The notes below the pieces were generated by a model. That model was not told the DNA's origin. It did no database searches and saw only the letters and a program-made list of their open reading frames with translations. Shown here in pieces: positions 23,640 to 31,833 of a stretch of DNA of 33,072 nucleotides. This DNA comes from Tistrella bauzanensis (GTDB lineage: Bacteria; Pseudomonadota; Alphaproteobacteria; Tistrellales; Tistrellaceae): positions 1 through 33,072 of the forward strand of contig NZ_BMDZ01000042.1 of assembly GCF_014636235.1 (NCBI RefSeq), in the 5' to 3' direction. The position numbers and the translations under genes were made by a program. The stretch's first letter is position 1, and the number at the start of each line of letters is the position of its first letter.

Positions 23640-23969
23640 ATGACCGCGATGCAGGGCATTCGTATGAAGATGCCGGGTCATCCTGGCGGGTTCTTGAAGA
23701 GCGAGATTCTGGAGCCGCTGTCGCTGTCGGTAACGGATGCGGCCCGTGTGCTTGGCGTAACACGGCCGGCCCTCTCGGCGCTTTTAAACCAGCGTGCACA
23801 GCTGTCGCCCGAGATGGCGTTGCGGATCGAGAAGGCGTTCGGTGTGTCGATGGACACGTTGATGCGGATGCAAACCAATTATGATATCGCCCGCGCTCGC
23901 CTGCATGCAGACGAACTTGATGTTCTGCCGTATGCGGGCCGGCGGGACGTGGCTGAGCCGCCGGCGTGA
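23640..23969 (+). CDS. higA: HigA-type antitoxin (XRE family)
   Basis: A 109-residue HTH antitoxin that neutralises HigB and represses the operon. HPGGFLKSEILEPLSLSVTD at 14-33 is the HigA N-terminal signature; the helix-turn-helix is TDAARVLGVTRPALSALLNQ (about 32-51), followed by SPEMALRIEKAFGVSMDTLM, typical of the family. ATG 23640 is chosen because AGGAG at 23629-23633 lies 6 bp before it; an ATG at 23634 touches the Shine-Dalgarno sequence and is unlikely. The tail (YDIARARLHADELDVLPYAG) probably wraps the toxin. The stop codon directly abuts that of the convergent DUF4349 gene. Confidence 0.94.
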   Translation: MTAMQGIRMKMPGHPGGFLKSEILEPLSLSVTDAARVLGVTRPALSALLNQRAQLSPEMALRIEKAFGVSMDTLMRMQTNYDIARARLHADELDVLPYAGRRDVAEPPA

Positions 23970-23985
23970 TCAGCGCCGCCGGCGG
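23958..23985. terminator. Bidirectional stem-loop at convergent stops
   Basis: CCGCCGGCG (23958-23966), a 10-base loop holding both stop codons, and CGCCGGCGG (23977-23985) form a perfect 9-bp stem between higA and the minus-strand DUF4349 gene. Its position fits a two-way terminator, but there is no T-run on either side. Confidence 0.45.
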
Positions 23986-24872
23986 CGGATGAAGCGGACC
24001 AGGAACGTCAGCACCAGCGCCACCGGCAGCAGGGCGGGCAGCATGCCGATCAGCCAGACCAGCAGGCTCAACCCGTCGCGGAAGGCGTCGATCAGCCCGG
24101 CGACCAGATCGCGGCCCAGCCCCTTGAACGGGTCGAGCAGGCCGGGGCCGGTGGCGGGTGCCATCACCTGAACCCGGTAAAGGTCGCGGCTGATGCGGTT
24201 CTCGATCCGGCCATATTCGCCTGTGGCCAGTTCCAGCCGGGTCTGGGTGTCGGCGATTTCACGGCTGAGGGTGATGAGGTCTTCAAGCGTGGCGTCGGGC
24301 CGCTCATACAGGCCCTGGAGCCGGTCGCGATGCTGGCGCAGCAGGGCCAGCCTGCGGCTGACATCCACCACCTGATCCGACAGATCCTCGGCGGCGGTCT
24401 GGCGTTCCAGCGCCTCGCCCTCGGCGATACCGGCGAGATAGCCGTCCATCACCTCGACCCCGGGCTTGGGCAGGCGCGCTTCAAAGGCGCCGCCGATCTC
24501 GGGGCCGTCGATGCGCACCGACAGCATGGTGCAGCCCGACATGTCGCGGCAGATCTGGCGCAGACGCTCGATATGGCTGCCGGGTTCCGAGACGGTCAGC
24601 CGCCGGTCATGGGTATAGGCCAGCCGTTCTTCCGGTGCGCCGTCTTCCAGGCCGGCCGTCGCGGCTTCACCCGATGCGGGCGCTTCCGGGGCCTGCATGC
24701 CATTGCCCGCTGGTCCGGCGGTCCTCGACATCATCGGTGCCGGCGGGGCGGCCGCGATGTCGCGGGAGATGCCGCCCTGGCCGCTGGTGCCGCCACTGCC
24801 ATTGTCGTCGGGGTCGCAGGCGGCAAGCGAGACGGCGAGCAGGCCCGCCAACAGCACGCGGCGCAGGATCAT
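23970..24872 (-). CDS. DUF4349 lipoprotein with C-terminal membrane anchor
   Basis: A 300-residue envelope protein of the DUF4349 family. The N-terminus is a lipoprotein signal (RRVLLAGLLAVSLAAC, lipobox Cys19), followed by a Gly/Ala/Pro-rich linker to about residue 85. The conserved domain contains LRQICRDMSGCTMLSVRIDG and a long helical, probably coiled-coil stretch (DVSRRLALLRQHRDRLQGLY onwards). The C-terminus has a hydrophobic segment (LLVWLIGMLPALLPVALVLT) and a basic tail FIRRRRR, so the domain would be held at the inner membrane by both ends. It starts 4 bp inside rsmD and is the last gene of the minus-strand operon. Its function is unknown; homologues are found as accessory envelope proteins. 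Confidence 0.83.
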   Translation of the reverse strand: MILRRVLLAGLLAVSLAACDPDDNGSGGTSGQGGISRDIAAAPPAPMMSRTAGPAGNGMQAPEAPASGEAATAGLEDGAPEERLAYTHDRRLTVSEPGSHIERLRQICRDMSGCTMLSVRIDGPEIGGAFEARLPKPGVEVMDGYLAGIAEGEALERQTAAEDLSDQVVDVSRRLALLRQHRDRLQGLYERPDATLEDLITLSREIADTQTRLELATGEYGRIENRISRDLYRVQVMAPATGPGLLDPFKGLGRDLVAGLIDAFRDGLSLLVWLIGMLPALLPVALVLTFLVRFIRRRRR

Positions 24873-25567
24873 GACCTGGACTCCGCATCGATGTCGGTAT
24901 CGGCGCCAGCGCCTTCGTCGATGCCCGTATCCTCGTCGATGCCCGCGTCTGCATCGATGGGAACGCCATGGCCCAGGATAAGGATATCGGCCTTGCCATA
25001 GCGGCGCCGGTCGAGCAGGGCGTAGCCGTTGACCGGCTCAACCGGAGTGCCCCGCTGCACCTCAAGTGTGATGATCGCCGGGCTCGCCAGCGACCGCGCT
25101 GCCAGCAGTCCGGTCAGGATTGCCGGCACCAGCTGTGGTGCGTCATAGGGCGGATCGATCATCACCAGATCGAACACACCCTGGCCGCGCAGCGCCCCGG
25201 CCACCGTCTCAGGCCGGCTGAGATCGGCCGAGGCAAAGCGGCAGCGCGGGGTTTCCCCCAGCGTGTCGGCATTGGCGCGGGCAAGGTCCAGCGCATGGCG
25301 GTCGCGGTCGAGGAAAACTGCGGCTGCGGCACCGCGCGACAGGGCTTCCAGCCCCAGCGCGCCGATGCCGCAACACAGATCGGCGACGCGGCGATCACGG
25401 ACCACCGCATCGCCATCGCCCCGCAGATCGCGATGGCCGAGGATATCGAACAAGGCCTCGCGGGCGCGTTCCGATGTCGGGCGGATCACCGCCCGGCTTG
25501 CAGGACCGCGCCCGTCAGGCGCCTGGAGTGCGCGGCCGCGATGGCGGCCGCCGACGATCCTCGGCAT
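24869..25567 (-). CDS. rsmD: 16S rRNA (guanine(966)-N2)-methyltransferase
   Basis: A 232-residue RsmD that methylates G966 of 16S rRNA using S-adenosylmethionine. MPRIVGGRHRGRALQAPDGR is the typical basic start, followed by RPTSERAREALFDIL. SAM motif I is VADLCCGIGALGLEALSRGA and the catalytic N-methyltransferase motif is DPPYDAP. The last 30 residues form an acidic Ala/Asp/Gly/Ile tail (DADAGIDEDTGIDEGAGADT) that is not part of the family; the downstream DUF4349 gene starts inside it. It lies 6 bp after rluB. Coupling of rsmD to rluB is common in alphaproteobacteria. Confidence 0.95.
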   Translation of the reverse strand: MPRIVGGRHRGRALQAPDGRGPASRAVIRPTSERAREALFDILGHRDLRGDGDAVVRDRRVADLCCGIGALGLEALSRGAAAAVFLDRDRHALDLARANADTLGETPRCRFASADLSRPETVAGALRGQGVFDLVMIDPPYDAPQLVPAILTGLLAARSLASPAIITLEVQRGTPVEPVNGYALLDRRRYGKADILILGHGVPIDADAGIDEDTGIDEGAGADTDIDAESRS

Positions 25568-25573
25568 CGGTGA

Positions 25574-28500
25574 TCAGCCCTCGCCGCCATGGCCCTCGGG
25601 CTTGCGCCCGCGGGGTGCGCCGAAGGGCCGGTCCTGGCGCGGTGCGCCGCCCTGCGGACGATCGCTCACTGGCCGGCTGCCACCGAAGCTGCGACGCTCG
25701 CCACCACCACGGGTGTCACGGTCGCCACCACGGAAGCCACCACCCTGCGGACGATCGCCCTGAGGCCGGCCGCCGCCGAAGCTGCGGCGCTCGCCCCCGC
25801 CGCGGTTGTCACGGTCGCCGCCACGGAAGCCGCCGCCCTGAGGCCGATCGCCCTGGGGCCGATCACCCTGAGGCTGGTCGCCACCGAAGCTGCGCCGCTC
25901 GCCGCCGAAGCCGCCGCGATCGCCACCACGGTTGTCACGGTCGCCGCCACGGAAGCCGCCACCCTGGGGCCGATCGCCCTGGGGCCGGTCGCCACCGAAG
26001 CTGCGACGCTCGCCGCCGAAGCCGCCGCGATCGCCACCACGGTTGTCGCGGTCGCCGCCACGGAAGCCGCCACCCTGGGGCCGATCGCCCTGGGGCCGGT
26101 CGCCACCGAAGCTGCGACGCTCGCCGCCGAAGCCGCCGCGATCGCCACCACGGTTGTCGCGGTCGCCGCCACGGAAGCCGCCGCCCTGGGGCCGATCGCC
26201 CTGGGGCCGGTCGCCACCGAAGCTGCGACGCTCGCCGCCGAAGCCGCCGCGATCGCCACCACGGTTGTCGCGGTCGCCGCCACGGAAGCCGCCGCCCTGG
26301 GGCCGATCGCCCTGGGGCCGGTCGCCACCGAAGCTGCGACGCTCGCCGCCGAAGCTGCCGCGATCGCCGCCACGGTTGTCGCGGTCGCCGCCACGGAAGC
26401 CGCCACCCTGGGGCCGATCGCCCTGGGGCCGGTCGCCACCGAAGCTGCGACGCTCGCCGCCGAAGCCGCCGCGATCGCCGCCACGGTTGTCGCGGTCGCC
26501 GCCACGGAAGCCGCCACCCTGGGGCCGATCGCCCTGGGGCCGGTCGCCACCGAAGCTGCGACGCTCGCCGCCGAAGCCGCCGCGATCGCCGCCACGGTTG
26601 TCGCGGTCGCCACCACGGAAGCCGCCGCCCTGGGGCCGATCGCCCTGGGGCCGGTCGCCACCGAAGCTGCGACGCTCGCCGCCACGGTTGTCGCGGTCGC
26701 CACCACGGAAGCCGCCGCCCTGGGGCCGATCACCCTGGGGCCGGTCGCCACCGAAGCTGCGACGCTCGCCGCCACGGTTGTCGCGGTCGCCACCACGGAA
26801 GCCGCCGCCCTGGGGCCGATCACCCTGGGGCCGGTCGCCACCGAAGCTGCGACGCTCGCCACCGAAGCCGCCGCGATCGCCACCACGGTTGTCGCGGTCG
26901 CCGCCACCCTGGGGCCGATCGCCCTGAGGCCGGTCGCCGCCGAAGCTGCGACGCTCGCCACCGAAGCCGCCGCGATCGCCACCACGGTTGTCGCGGTCGC
27001 CGCCACGGAAGCCGCCACCCTGGGGCCGATCGCCCTGAGGCCGGTCGCCGCCGAAGCTGCGACGCTCGCCGCCGAAGCCGCCACGATCGCCGCCGCGATT
27101 GTCACGGTCGCCACCACGGAAGCCGCCACCCTGCGGACGATCGCCCTGGGGACGGTCGCCGCCGAAACTGCGCCGCTCGCCGCCGAAGCCGCCACGATTG
27201 TCACGGTCGCCACCACGGAAGCCGCCGCCCTGGGGCCGATCACCCTGGGGCCGGTCGCCACCGAAGCTGCGCCGCTCGCCGCCGAAGCCGCCGCCGCGAT
27301 TGTCACGGTCGCCACCACGGAAGCCGCCGCCCTGGGGCCGATCACCCTGGGGCCGGTCGCCACCGAAGCTGCGCCGCTCGCCGCCGAAGCCGCCGCCGCG
27401 ATTGTCACGGTCGCCACCACGGAAGCCGCCGCCCTGGGGCCGATCACCCTGGGGCCGGTCGCCACCGAAGCTGCGCCGCTCGCCGCCGAAGCCGCCGCCG
27501 CGATTGTCACGGTCGCCACCACGGAAGCCGCCGCCCTGGGGCCGATCACCCTGGGGCCGGTCGCCACCGAAGCTGCGCCGCTCGCCGCCGAAGCCGCCAC
27601 GGTCGCCGCCGCGATTGTCACGGTCGCCACCACGGAAGCCGCCGCCCTGCGGACGATCACCCTGGGGCCGGTCGCCACCGAAGCTGCGCCGCTCGCCGCC
27701 GAAGCCGCCGCGATTGTCACGGTCGCCACCACGGAAGCCGCCGCCCTGCGGACGATCGCCCTGGGGCCGATCACCACCGAAGCTGCGGCGTTCGCCACCG
27801 AAACCGCCACGATCGCCGCCGCGGTTGTCACGGTCGCCACCACGGAAGCCGCCGCCCTGCGGACGATCACCCTGGGGCCGGTCGCCACCGAAGCTGCGAC
27901 GCTCGCCACCGAAGCCGCCGCGATCGCCGCCACGGTTGTCGCGGCCACCGCCGCCGAAGCCGCCACGATCGCCCTGCGGACGCTCGGCGCCGAAGCTGCG
28001 ACGTTCGCCGCCGAAACCGCCGCGTTCGCCGCCACGGCGTGCCTCGCGGGCACGCTGTTCGGCGATGGCCGCATCGACCTCCTCGTCGGGCTCGTCGGCC
28101 TTCAGCGGGCTCCAGCCCTCGCGCCGGTCGCCGCCACGCGGCGGCTCATGCCTGTCACCCTGGCGGTCGTCACGGCGCCGGTCGCCACGGTCGTCGCGGC
28201 GGTCGCTGTTGACCGCGATGTTGCGGGTCGGGCGATCATTGCCCTGCAATTCGCGCAGACGGCGCTTGTCGCGGATGTTGCGGGCCGACGGCTCGGGGGC
28301 GTCGACGGGATTGGCAAGCGTCAGCAGCTCGTCGTCCTCGCCATCCTCGTCCTCGTCGCCATCATCATCATCATCGTCGTCGTCGTCGAAATCGCCAAGA
28401 TCCTCGATCTCGTCGTCGTCGCTCTCGTTCAGTTCCTCGGCGCGGGCGATCAGCGCTTCCAGCTCTTCCAGGGTCTCGACGTCCTCGTCATCGAGGTCGT

Positions 28501-29602
28501 CCAGATCATCCTCGTCGATCTCGTCACCATCGACATCGTCATCGCCGTCGATCTCGTCGCCGTCGATCTCGTCATCGAAATCGCCGTCGAGTTCGTCATC
28601 ACCGTCTTCCAGATCGTCCTCGTCTTCCCCGGTGAAGCGGGCGGAGGGGATCTCGTCATCGCGCAGGGCCGCATCACGGGCGGCGGGCGCATCGCCGGGC
28701 TCGGCGACCGTGCGGGTCGCGACCGTTTCGGTCTGGCCGGGCTTGCTGGTCTCGTCGGTCATCGTCTTGGTCATTTCATGTGCGGGCACGCCGGTTTGTG
28801 CGGCGGCCGGGCGCCGGGACGGGGCATCACGCCCGGTCCCTGGCAGATAAAGGCCTTCAGCGAGGGCGCCAAGCTGGTCTTTCAGCATGCGGGCGGTTAC
28901 CTCGCGCACCTCTCCGGGGTGCATGCGGCCGATCTGGAACGGTCCATAGGCGACGCGGATCAGCCGGCTCACCGGATGTCCCAAGGTCTCGAGGACGCGT
29001 CTGATTTCACGGTTCTTGCCTTCGGTCAGCACGACCGAAAGCCAGGCATTGGTGCCTTCATGCTCGACCTCGACCTCGATCGGGCCATAGCGGACACCTT
29101 CGACGGTCATGCCGCGCGCCAGCTGGTCAACAGCCTGGCCATCGGGCGTGCCGTAAACGCGCACCCGATAGCGGCGGCGCCATGCGGTATCGGGGCTCTC
29201 AAGACGGCGGGCAAGTTCGCCGTCATTGGTGAGCAGAAGCAGCCCCTCGGAATTGTAGTCCAGTCGCCCCACGCTCACCACGCGGGGAAGGCTTGCCGGC
29301 AGGCGGTCGAAAACGGTCTCGCGCCCCTCGGGATCATGGTTGCTGGTGATCAACCCGCGCGGCTTGTGATAGAGGAACAGCCGCACGGGCTCGCGCGCCG
29401 GCAGCGGCCGGCCGTCGACGGTCACCCGATCGTCGGGCGACACGTCGAGCGCCGGGCTGTCGATGCGGCGGCCGTTGACGGCAACGCGGCCGTCGACGAT
29501 CAGGCGTTCGGCATCACGGCGCGAACACAGGCCCGCACGGGCGATGGCCCGGGCGACGCGCTCACGCGCATGGTCCGGCTCGGTCTGGCTGGTGCGGGTC
29601 AT
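25574..29602 (-). CDS. rluB: rRNA pseudouridine synthase RluB with giant RGG-repeat tail
   Basis: The first 260 residues are an ordinary RsuA/RluB-family pseudouridine synthase, predicted to isomerise U2605 of 23S rRNA. An S4 domain spans about 12-60 ([20 protein letters not shown]), and the catalytic domain has [19 protein letters not shown] with Asp115 and [20 protein letters not shown]. The rest is exceptional. Residues about 325-425 are a Glu/Asp block including nine consecutive Asp. From about residue 520 to the end come some 20 near-identical repeats of 30-37 residues with core [19 protein letters not shown] and [11 protein letters not shown], making a 1342-residue protein. ATG 29602 has GGAGA upstream and overlaps the amidotransferase stop by 4 bp. 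The tail is RGG-rich, predicted disordered and likely RNA-binding. Third-position usage is the same as in the enzyme, so it is not foreign DNA. Confidence 0.93.
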   Translation of the reverse strand: MTRTSQTEPDHARERVARAIARAGLCSRRDAERLIVDGRVAVNGRRIDSPALDVSPDDRVTVDGRPLPAREPVRLFLYHKPRGLITSNHDPEGRETVFDRLPASLPRVVSVGRLDYNSEGLLLLTNDGELARRLESPDTAWRRRYRVRVYGTPDGQAVDQLARGMTVEGVRYGPIEVEVEHEGTNAWLSVVLTEGKNREIRRVLETLGHPVSRLIRVAYGPFQIGRMHPGEVREVTARMLKDQLGALAEGLYLPGTGRDAPSRRPAAAQTGVPAHEMTKTMTDETSKPGQTETVATRTVAEPGDAPAARDAALRDDEIPSARFTGEDEDDLEDGDDELDGDFDDEIDGDEIDGDDDVDGDEIDEDDLDDLDDEDVETLEELEALIARAEELNESDDDEIEDLGDFDDDDDDDDDGDEDEDGEDDELLTLANPVDAPEPSARNIRDKRRLRELQGNDRPTRNIAVNSDRRDDRGDRRRDDRQGDRHEPPRGGDRREGWSPLKADEPDEEVDAAIAEQRAREARRGGERGGFGGERRSFGAERPQGDRGGFGGGGRDNRGGDRGGFGGERRSFGGDRPQGDRPQGGGFRGGDRDNRGGDRGGFGGERRSFGGDRPQGDRPQGGGFRGGDRDNRGGFGGERRSFGGDRPQGDRPQGGGFRGGDRDNRGGDRGGFGGERRSFGGDRPQGDRPQGGGFRGGDRDNRGGGFGGERRSFGGDRPQGDRPQGGGFRGGDRDNRGGGFGGERRSFGGDRPQGDRPQGGGFRGGDRDNRGGGFGGERRSFGGDRPQGDRPQGGGFRGGDRDNRGGFGGERRSFGGDRPQGDRPQGGGFRGGDRDNRGGDRGGFGGERRSFGGDRPQGDRPQGGGFRGGDRDNRGGDRGGFGGERRSFGGDRPQGDRPQGGGDRDNRGGDRGGFGGERRSFGGDRPQGDRPQGGGFRGGDRDNRGGERRSFGGDRPQGDRPQGGGFRGGDRDNRGGERRSFGGDRPQGDRPQGGGFRGGDRDNRGGDRGGFGGERRSFGGDRPQGDRPQGGGFRGGDRDNRGGDRGGFGGERRSFGGDRPQGDRPQGGGFRGGDRDNRGGDRGSFGGERRSFGGDRPQGDRPQGGGFRGGDRDNRGGDRGGFGGERRSFGGDRPQGDRPQGGGFRGGDRDNRGGDRGGFGGERRSFGGDRPQGDRPQGGGFRGGDRDNRGGDRGGFGGERRSFGGDRPQGDRPQGGGFRGGDRDNRGGDRGGFGGERRSFGGDQPQGDRPQGDRPQGGGFRGGDRDNRGGGERRSFGGGRPQGDRPQGGGFRGGDRDTRGGGERRSFGGSRPVSDRPQGGAPRQDRPFGAPRGRKPEGHGGEG
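25650..28040. repeat. Tandem repeat array encoding the RluB RGG tail
   Basis: About 20 tandem units lie within the 3' half of rluB. The most regular block (25990-26640) has a period of exactly 111 bp (for example the same 10-mer at 25991, 26102, 26213 and 26324). Other units are shortened by multiples of three (to 90, 99 or 102 bp), mainly by loss of the DRGGF or FRGG codons. Units are near-identical even at synonymous positions, indicating recent expansion or ongoing homogenisation. The copy number here may be wrong if assembled from short reads. Confidence 0.95.
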
Positions 29603-30336
29603 CTGGTCTCCAGAGCGGCGGCCACAAGGCCGTCGAAGATCAAGCGATCGCCGGTATCGATCAGGAATTCGGGGTGCCATTGCACACCCAGGCAGTACCG
29701 GAAGCCCGGATGCTCAATGCCCTCGATCACCCCGTCGGGGGCTGCGGCATTGCGCACCGCGCCGGGCGCGATCCGGTCGACGGCCTGGTGATGGGCACTG
29801 TTGACGGACAGGGTTTGCCGGCCGACCAGACGGGCCAGAAGCGTGCCCGGGTCGACGCTGACCGTATGTCCCGGTTCGTTACGCGGATTGGGCTGCTCAT
29901 GGGCGAGCGCCTCCGGGAAACGATCGGGGATATGCTGGATAAGACTACCGCCAAGTGCGACATTGAGCAATTGTTCCCCGCCGCAGATGCCGAGCACCGG
30001 CATGTCGCGATCGAGGGCTGTCCGCACCACGCCCAGTTCAAAGGCGGTGCGACGGTCCTTGGTGGTCACGGTGACATGGCGCTCGCCGGCGCCGAACAGC
30101 ACCGGATCGACATCGAAGGCGCCGCCGGTCACCACCAGCCCGTCCAGCCGCGCCACCATCTGGGCGGCGAGGTCCGGTTCATGCGGCAACGCCACGGGCA
30201 GGCCGCCCGCGGCAACGATCGCATCCATGTAGTTCACACGGAGCGCGTACCACGGGAACCTGGAATAGCCGCCGGGCTGTTCGACGTCGAGGGTGACGCC
30301 GATGAGCGGGCGGTATGCGGAAACGGATATACCCAT
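29599..30336 (-). CDS. Class I glutamine amidotransferase, PuuD-like hydrolase
   Basis: A 245-residue stand-alone GATase1 protein of the gamma-glutamyl-GABA hydrolase (peptidase C26) type. The nucleophile is Cys118 in [19 protein letters not shown], and His221/Glu223 in [11 protein letters not shown] complete the triad. The N-terminus [20 protein letters not shown] with [19 protein letters not shown] is the family's typical opening. In E. coli PuuD removes glutamate from gamma-glutamyl-GABA in putrescine breakdown, but no other puu gene is near, so the substrate is open. ATG 30336 faces tadA. The stop overlaps the rluB start by 4 bp, making this the first gene of the rluB-rsmD-DUF4349 operon, an association without obvious metabolic logic. 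Confidence 0.9.
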   Translation of the reverse strand: MGISVSAYRPLIGVTLDVEQPGGYSRFPWYALRVNYMDAIVAAGGLPVALPHEPDLAAQMVARLDGLVVTGGAFDVDPVLFGAGERHVTVTTKDRRTAFELGVVRTALDRDMPVLGICGGEQLLNVALGGSLIQHIPDRFPEALAHEQPNPRNEPGHTVSVDPGTLLARLVGRQTLSVNSAHHQAVDRIAPGAVRNAAAPDGVIEGIEHPGFRYCLGVQWHPEFLIDTGDRLIFDGLVAAALETR

Positions 30337-30417
30337 GGCGGCAATTCATGGGGCTTTGCGGCCCATGATGCAAGAGCCGCTTGACGCAAACCCCCATGCA
30401 GGCTTCGCTTGGCTGCC

Positions 30418-30924
30418 ATGTCGATGCAACGTTCCGCCCCATCGGTGCCGATCGGCACCGGTTTGATGATGTCACCGGCGCTGCGCCCCATGCAGGCCGC
30501 GCTGGCGGAGGCGCGCGCGGCGGCGGCCCGTGGCGAGGTGCCGGTGGGGGCTGTGATCATCGATCCGGTGACCGGAAAGATCCTGGCCGCGGCATCGAAC
30601 CGCACCGAGACCGACCACGACCCCACGGCCCATGCGGAAATTCTGGCAATCCGTGCAGCCGCCCGTATGCTCGCCACCCCGCGCCTGACCGGGCTCGACC
30701 TGTGGGTGACGCTGGAACCCTGCGCCATGTGCGCGCAGGCGATCGCGTTCGCCCGCATCCGGCGCCTGTATTACGGCGCAGCCGACCCCAAGGGCGGTGG
30801 TGTCGAGCACGGTGCCCGTGTCTTCTCGCATCCCACCTGCCACCATCGCCCTGAGGTATTCGGCGGCATCGCCGAGACCGAGGCGTCGCGGCTTCTTAAG
30901 ATTTTCTTCAAAAGCCTGAGATAA
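30418..30924 (+). CDS. tadA: tRNA-specific adenosine deaminase
   Basis: A 168-residue TadA that converts A34 to inosine in tRNA-Arg(ACG). The zinc site is complete: HAE at 72-74 (HDPTAHAEILAIRAAARML) and PCAMC at 101-105 (LWVTLEPCAMCAQAIAFARI). The substrate-side segment RRLYYGAADPKGGGVEHGAR and the C-terminal FGGIAETEASRLLKIFFKSL are as expected. The start is uncertain: ATG 30418 gives about 20 extra N-terminal residues, while ATG 30466 would begin at the conserved MQAALAEARAAAARGEVPVG region with more usual length; neither has a good ribosome binding site. It is divergent from the amidotransferase-rluB operon across about 80 bp. Confidence 0.95.
   Translation: MSMQRSAPSVPIGTGLMMSPALRPMQAALAEARAAAARGEVPVGAVIIDPVTGKILAAASNRTETDHDPTAHAEILAIRAAARMLATPRLTGLDLWVTLEPCAMCAQAIAFARIRRLYYGAADPKGGGVEHGARVFSHPTCHHRPEVFGGIAETEASRLLKIFFKSLR
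30443..30460. repeat. 18-bp perfect palindrome at the 5' end of tadA
   Basis: CGGTGCCGATCGGCACCG is a perfect 9+9 palindrome. If tadA starts at 30466 it lies just upstream of the start codon and could sequester it or bind a dimeric regulator; if it starts at 30418 it is coding (PSVPIGTG). Confidence 0.6.
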
Positions 30925-30965
30925 TCTCTCAGCCTCTGACGCAGTGCAGCAGGAGCATCCGGCCC

Positions 30966-31829
30966 ATGGGTCCGATCATCGGCATCATCCTGACCCTTGT
31001 TATGGTGTTCGGCGGATTCATCATCGCCGGCGGCCATATCGAGGTGATTCTAGAAGCGCTGCCGATCGAGGGCATGATCATCGGCGGTATCGCGCTGGGC
31101 GCCTTCGTCACCGCCAACAGCGGCACGGCGATCAAGCACACGCTGGGCGGGCTGGGCAAGGCGTTCAAGGGTGCCAAGTGGAAGAAGGCCGACTATGTCG
31201 ACCTGATCGGGCTGATGTATATGGCGCTGTACAAGCGGCAGCGCGAAGGCACCAAGTTCAATGATTTCGAGGATGCGAAGAACAGCGCGCTGTTCAAGAA
31301 GTATCCAAAGATCCTGAACGATCATCTGGCGATCACCATGATCTGCGATACGCTGCGCAACATGAGCATGCGCCATGAGGATCCGCATCAGGTGGAATCT
31401 TATCTTGAGAATCTGCTTGAGAAGGTCGAGGAAGAGCATATGGAGCCGTCGCATGCGCTCCAGACCATTGCCGACGGCCTGCCGGCCTATGGCATCGTGG
31501 CGGCGGTGCTGGGCGTGGTGAAGACCATGTCGTCGATCGATCAGCCGCCGGCGATTCTGGGCGGGCTGATCGCGAGCGCGCTGGTCGGCACCTTCCTCGG
31601 CATCTTCCTTGGATACGGGATGGTCGGCCCCATCGCCAGCCGCATCAAGCAGATCAATGAAAATGACGCGCGGTTCTACAAGCTGATCCGCGACGTGTTC
31701 GTCTCCACCCTGTCGAAGAACGCGCTTCAGGTGGCGATCGAGGTCGGCCGCGCCAATATTCCGACGGTGATGCAGCCGAGTTTCGCCGAGACCGAAGCCG
31801 CGATCAACAAGGCCAAGGGGAGCGCCTGA
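30966..31829 (+). CDS. motA: Flagellar motor stator protein MotA
   Basis: A 287-residue inner-membrane protein that with MotB forms the proton channel of the flagellar stator. TM1 is IIGIILTLVMVFGGFIIAGG and TM2 IEGMIIGGIALGAFVTAN. The large cytoplasmic loop contains the charged segment YKRQREGTKFNDFEDAKN that contacts FliG. TM3 and TM4 contain the conserved GLPAYGIVAAVLGVVKTM (with the functionally important proline) and GGLIASALVGTFLGIFLGYG. Length equals that of typical MotA of the E. coli class. ATG 30966 follows AGGAG at 30950-30954. It is separated from motB by 4 bp. Absence of other flagellar genes nearby is normal for mot operons. Confidence 0.96.
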   Translation: MGPIIGIILTLVMVFGGFIIAGGHIEVILEALPIEGMIIGGIALGAFVTANSGTAIKHTLGGLGKAFKGAKWKKADYVDLIGLMYMALYKRQREGTKFNDFEDAKNSALFKKYPKILNDHLAITMICDTLRNMSMRHEDPHQVESYLENLLEKVEEEHMEPSHALQTIADGLPAYGIVAAVLGVVKTMSSIDQPPAILGGLIASALVGTFLGIFLGYGMVGPIASRIKQINENDARFYKLIRDVFVSTLSKNALQVAIEVGRANIPTVMQPSFAETEAAINKAKGSA

Positions 31830-31833
31830 TCCG

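Noticed and set aside
25650-28040. CRISPR array
   Set aside because: The repeats are contiguous protein-coding units without unique spacers.
25666-28074. An 802-codon Ala/Val-rich frame on the minus strand within rluB
   Set aside because: Alternative frame of the same repeat array; no start context and no domain.
25474-28212. A 912-codon His/Arg/Ser/Cys-rich open frame ([15 protein letters not shown] units)
   Set aside because: Produced by the same repeats read in another frame; starts inside rsmD on the opposite strand and has no recognisable family.
25589-29791. A 1400-codon open frame on the plus strand, antisense to rluB
   Set aside because: It is a shadow of the rluB repeats and GC-rich codons; its product is an Ala/Thr/Val-rich periodic sequence with no domain, while the minus frame has a full pseudouridine synthase.
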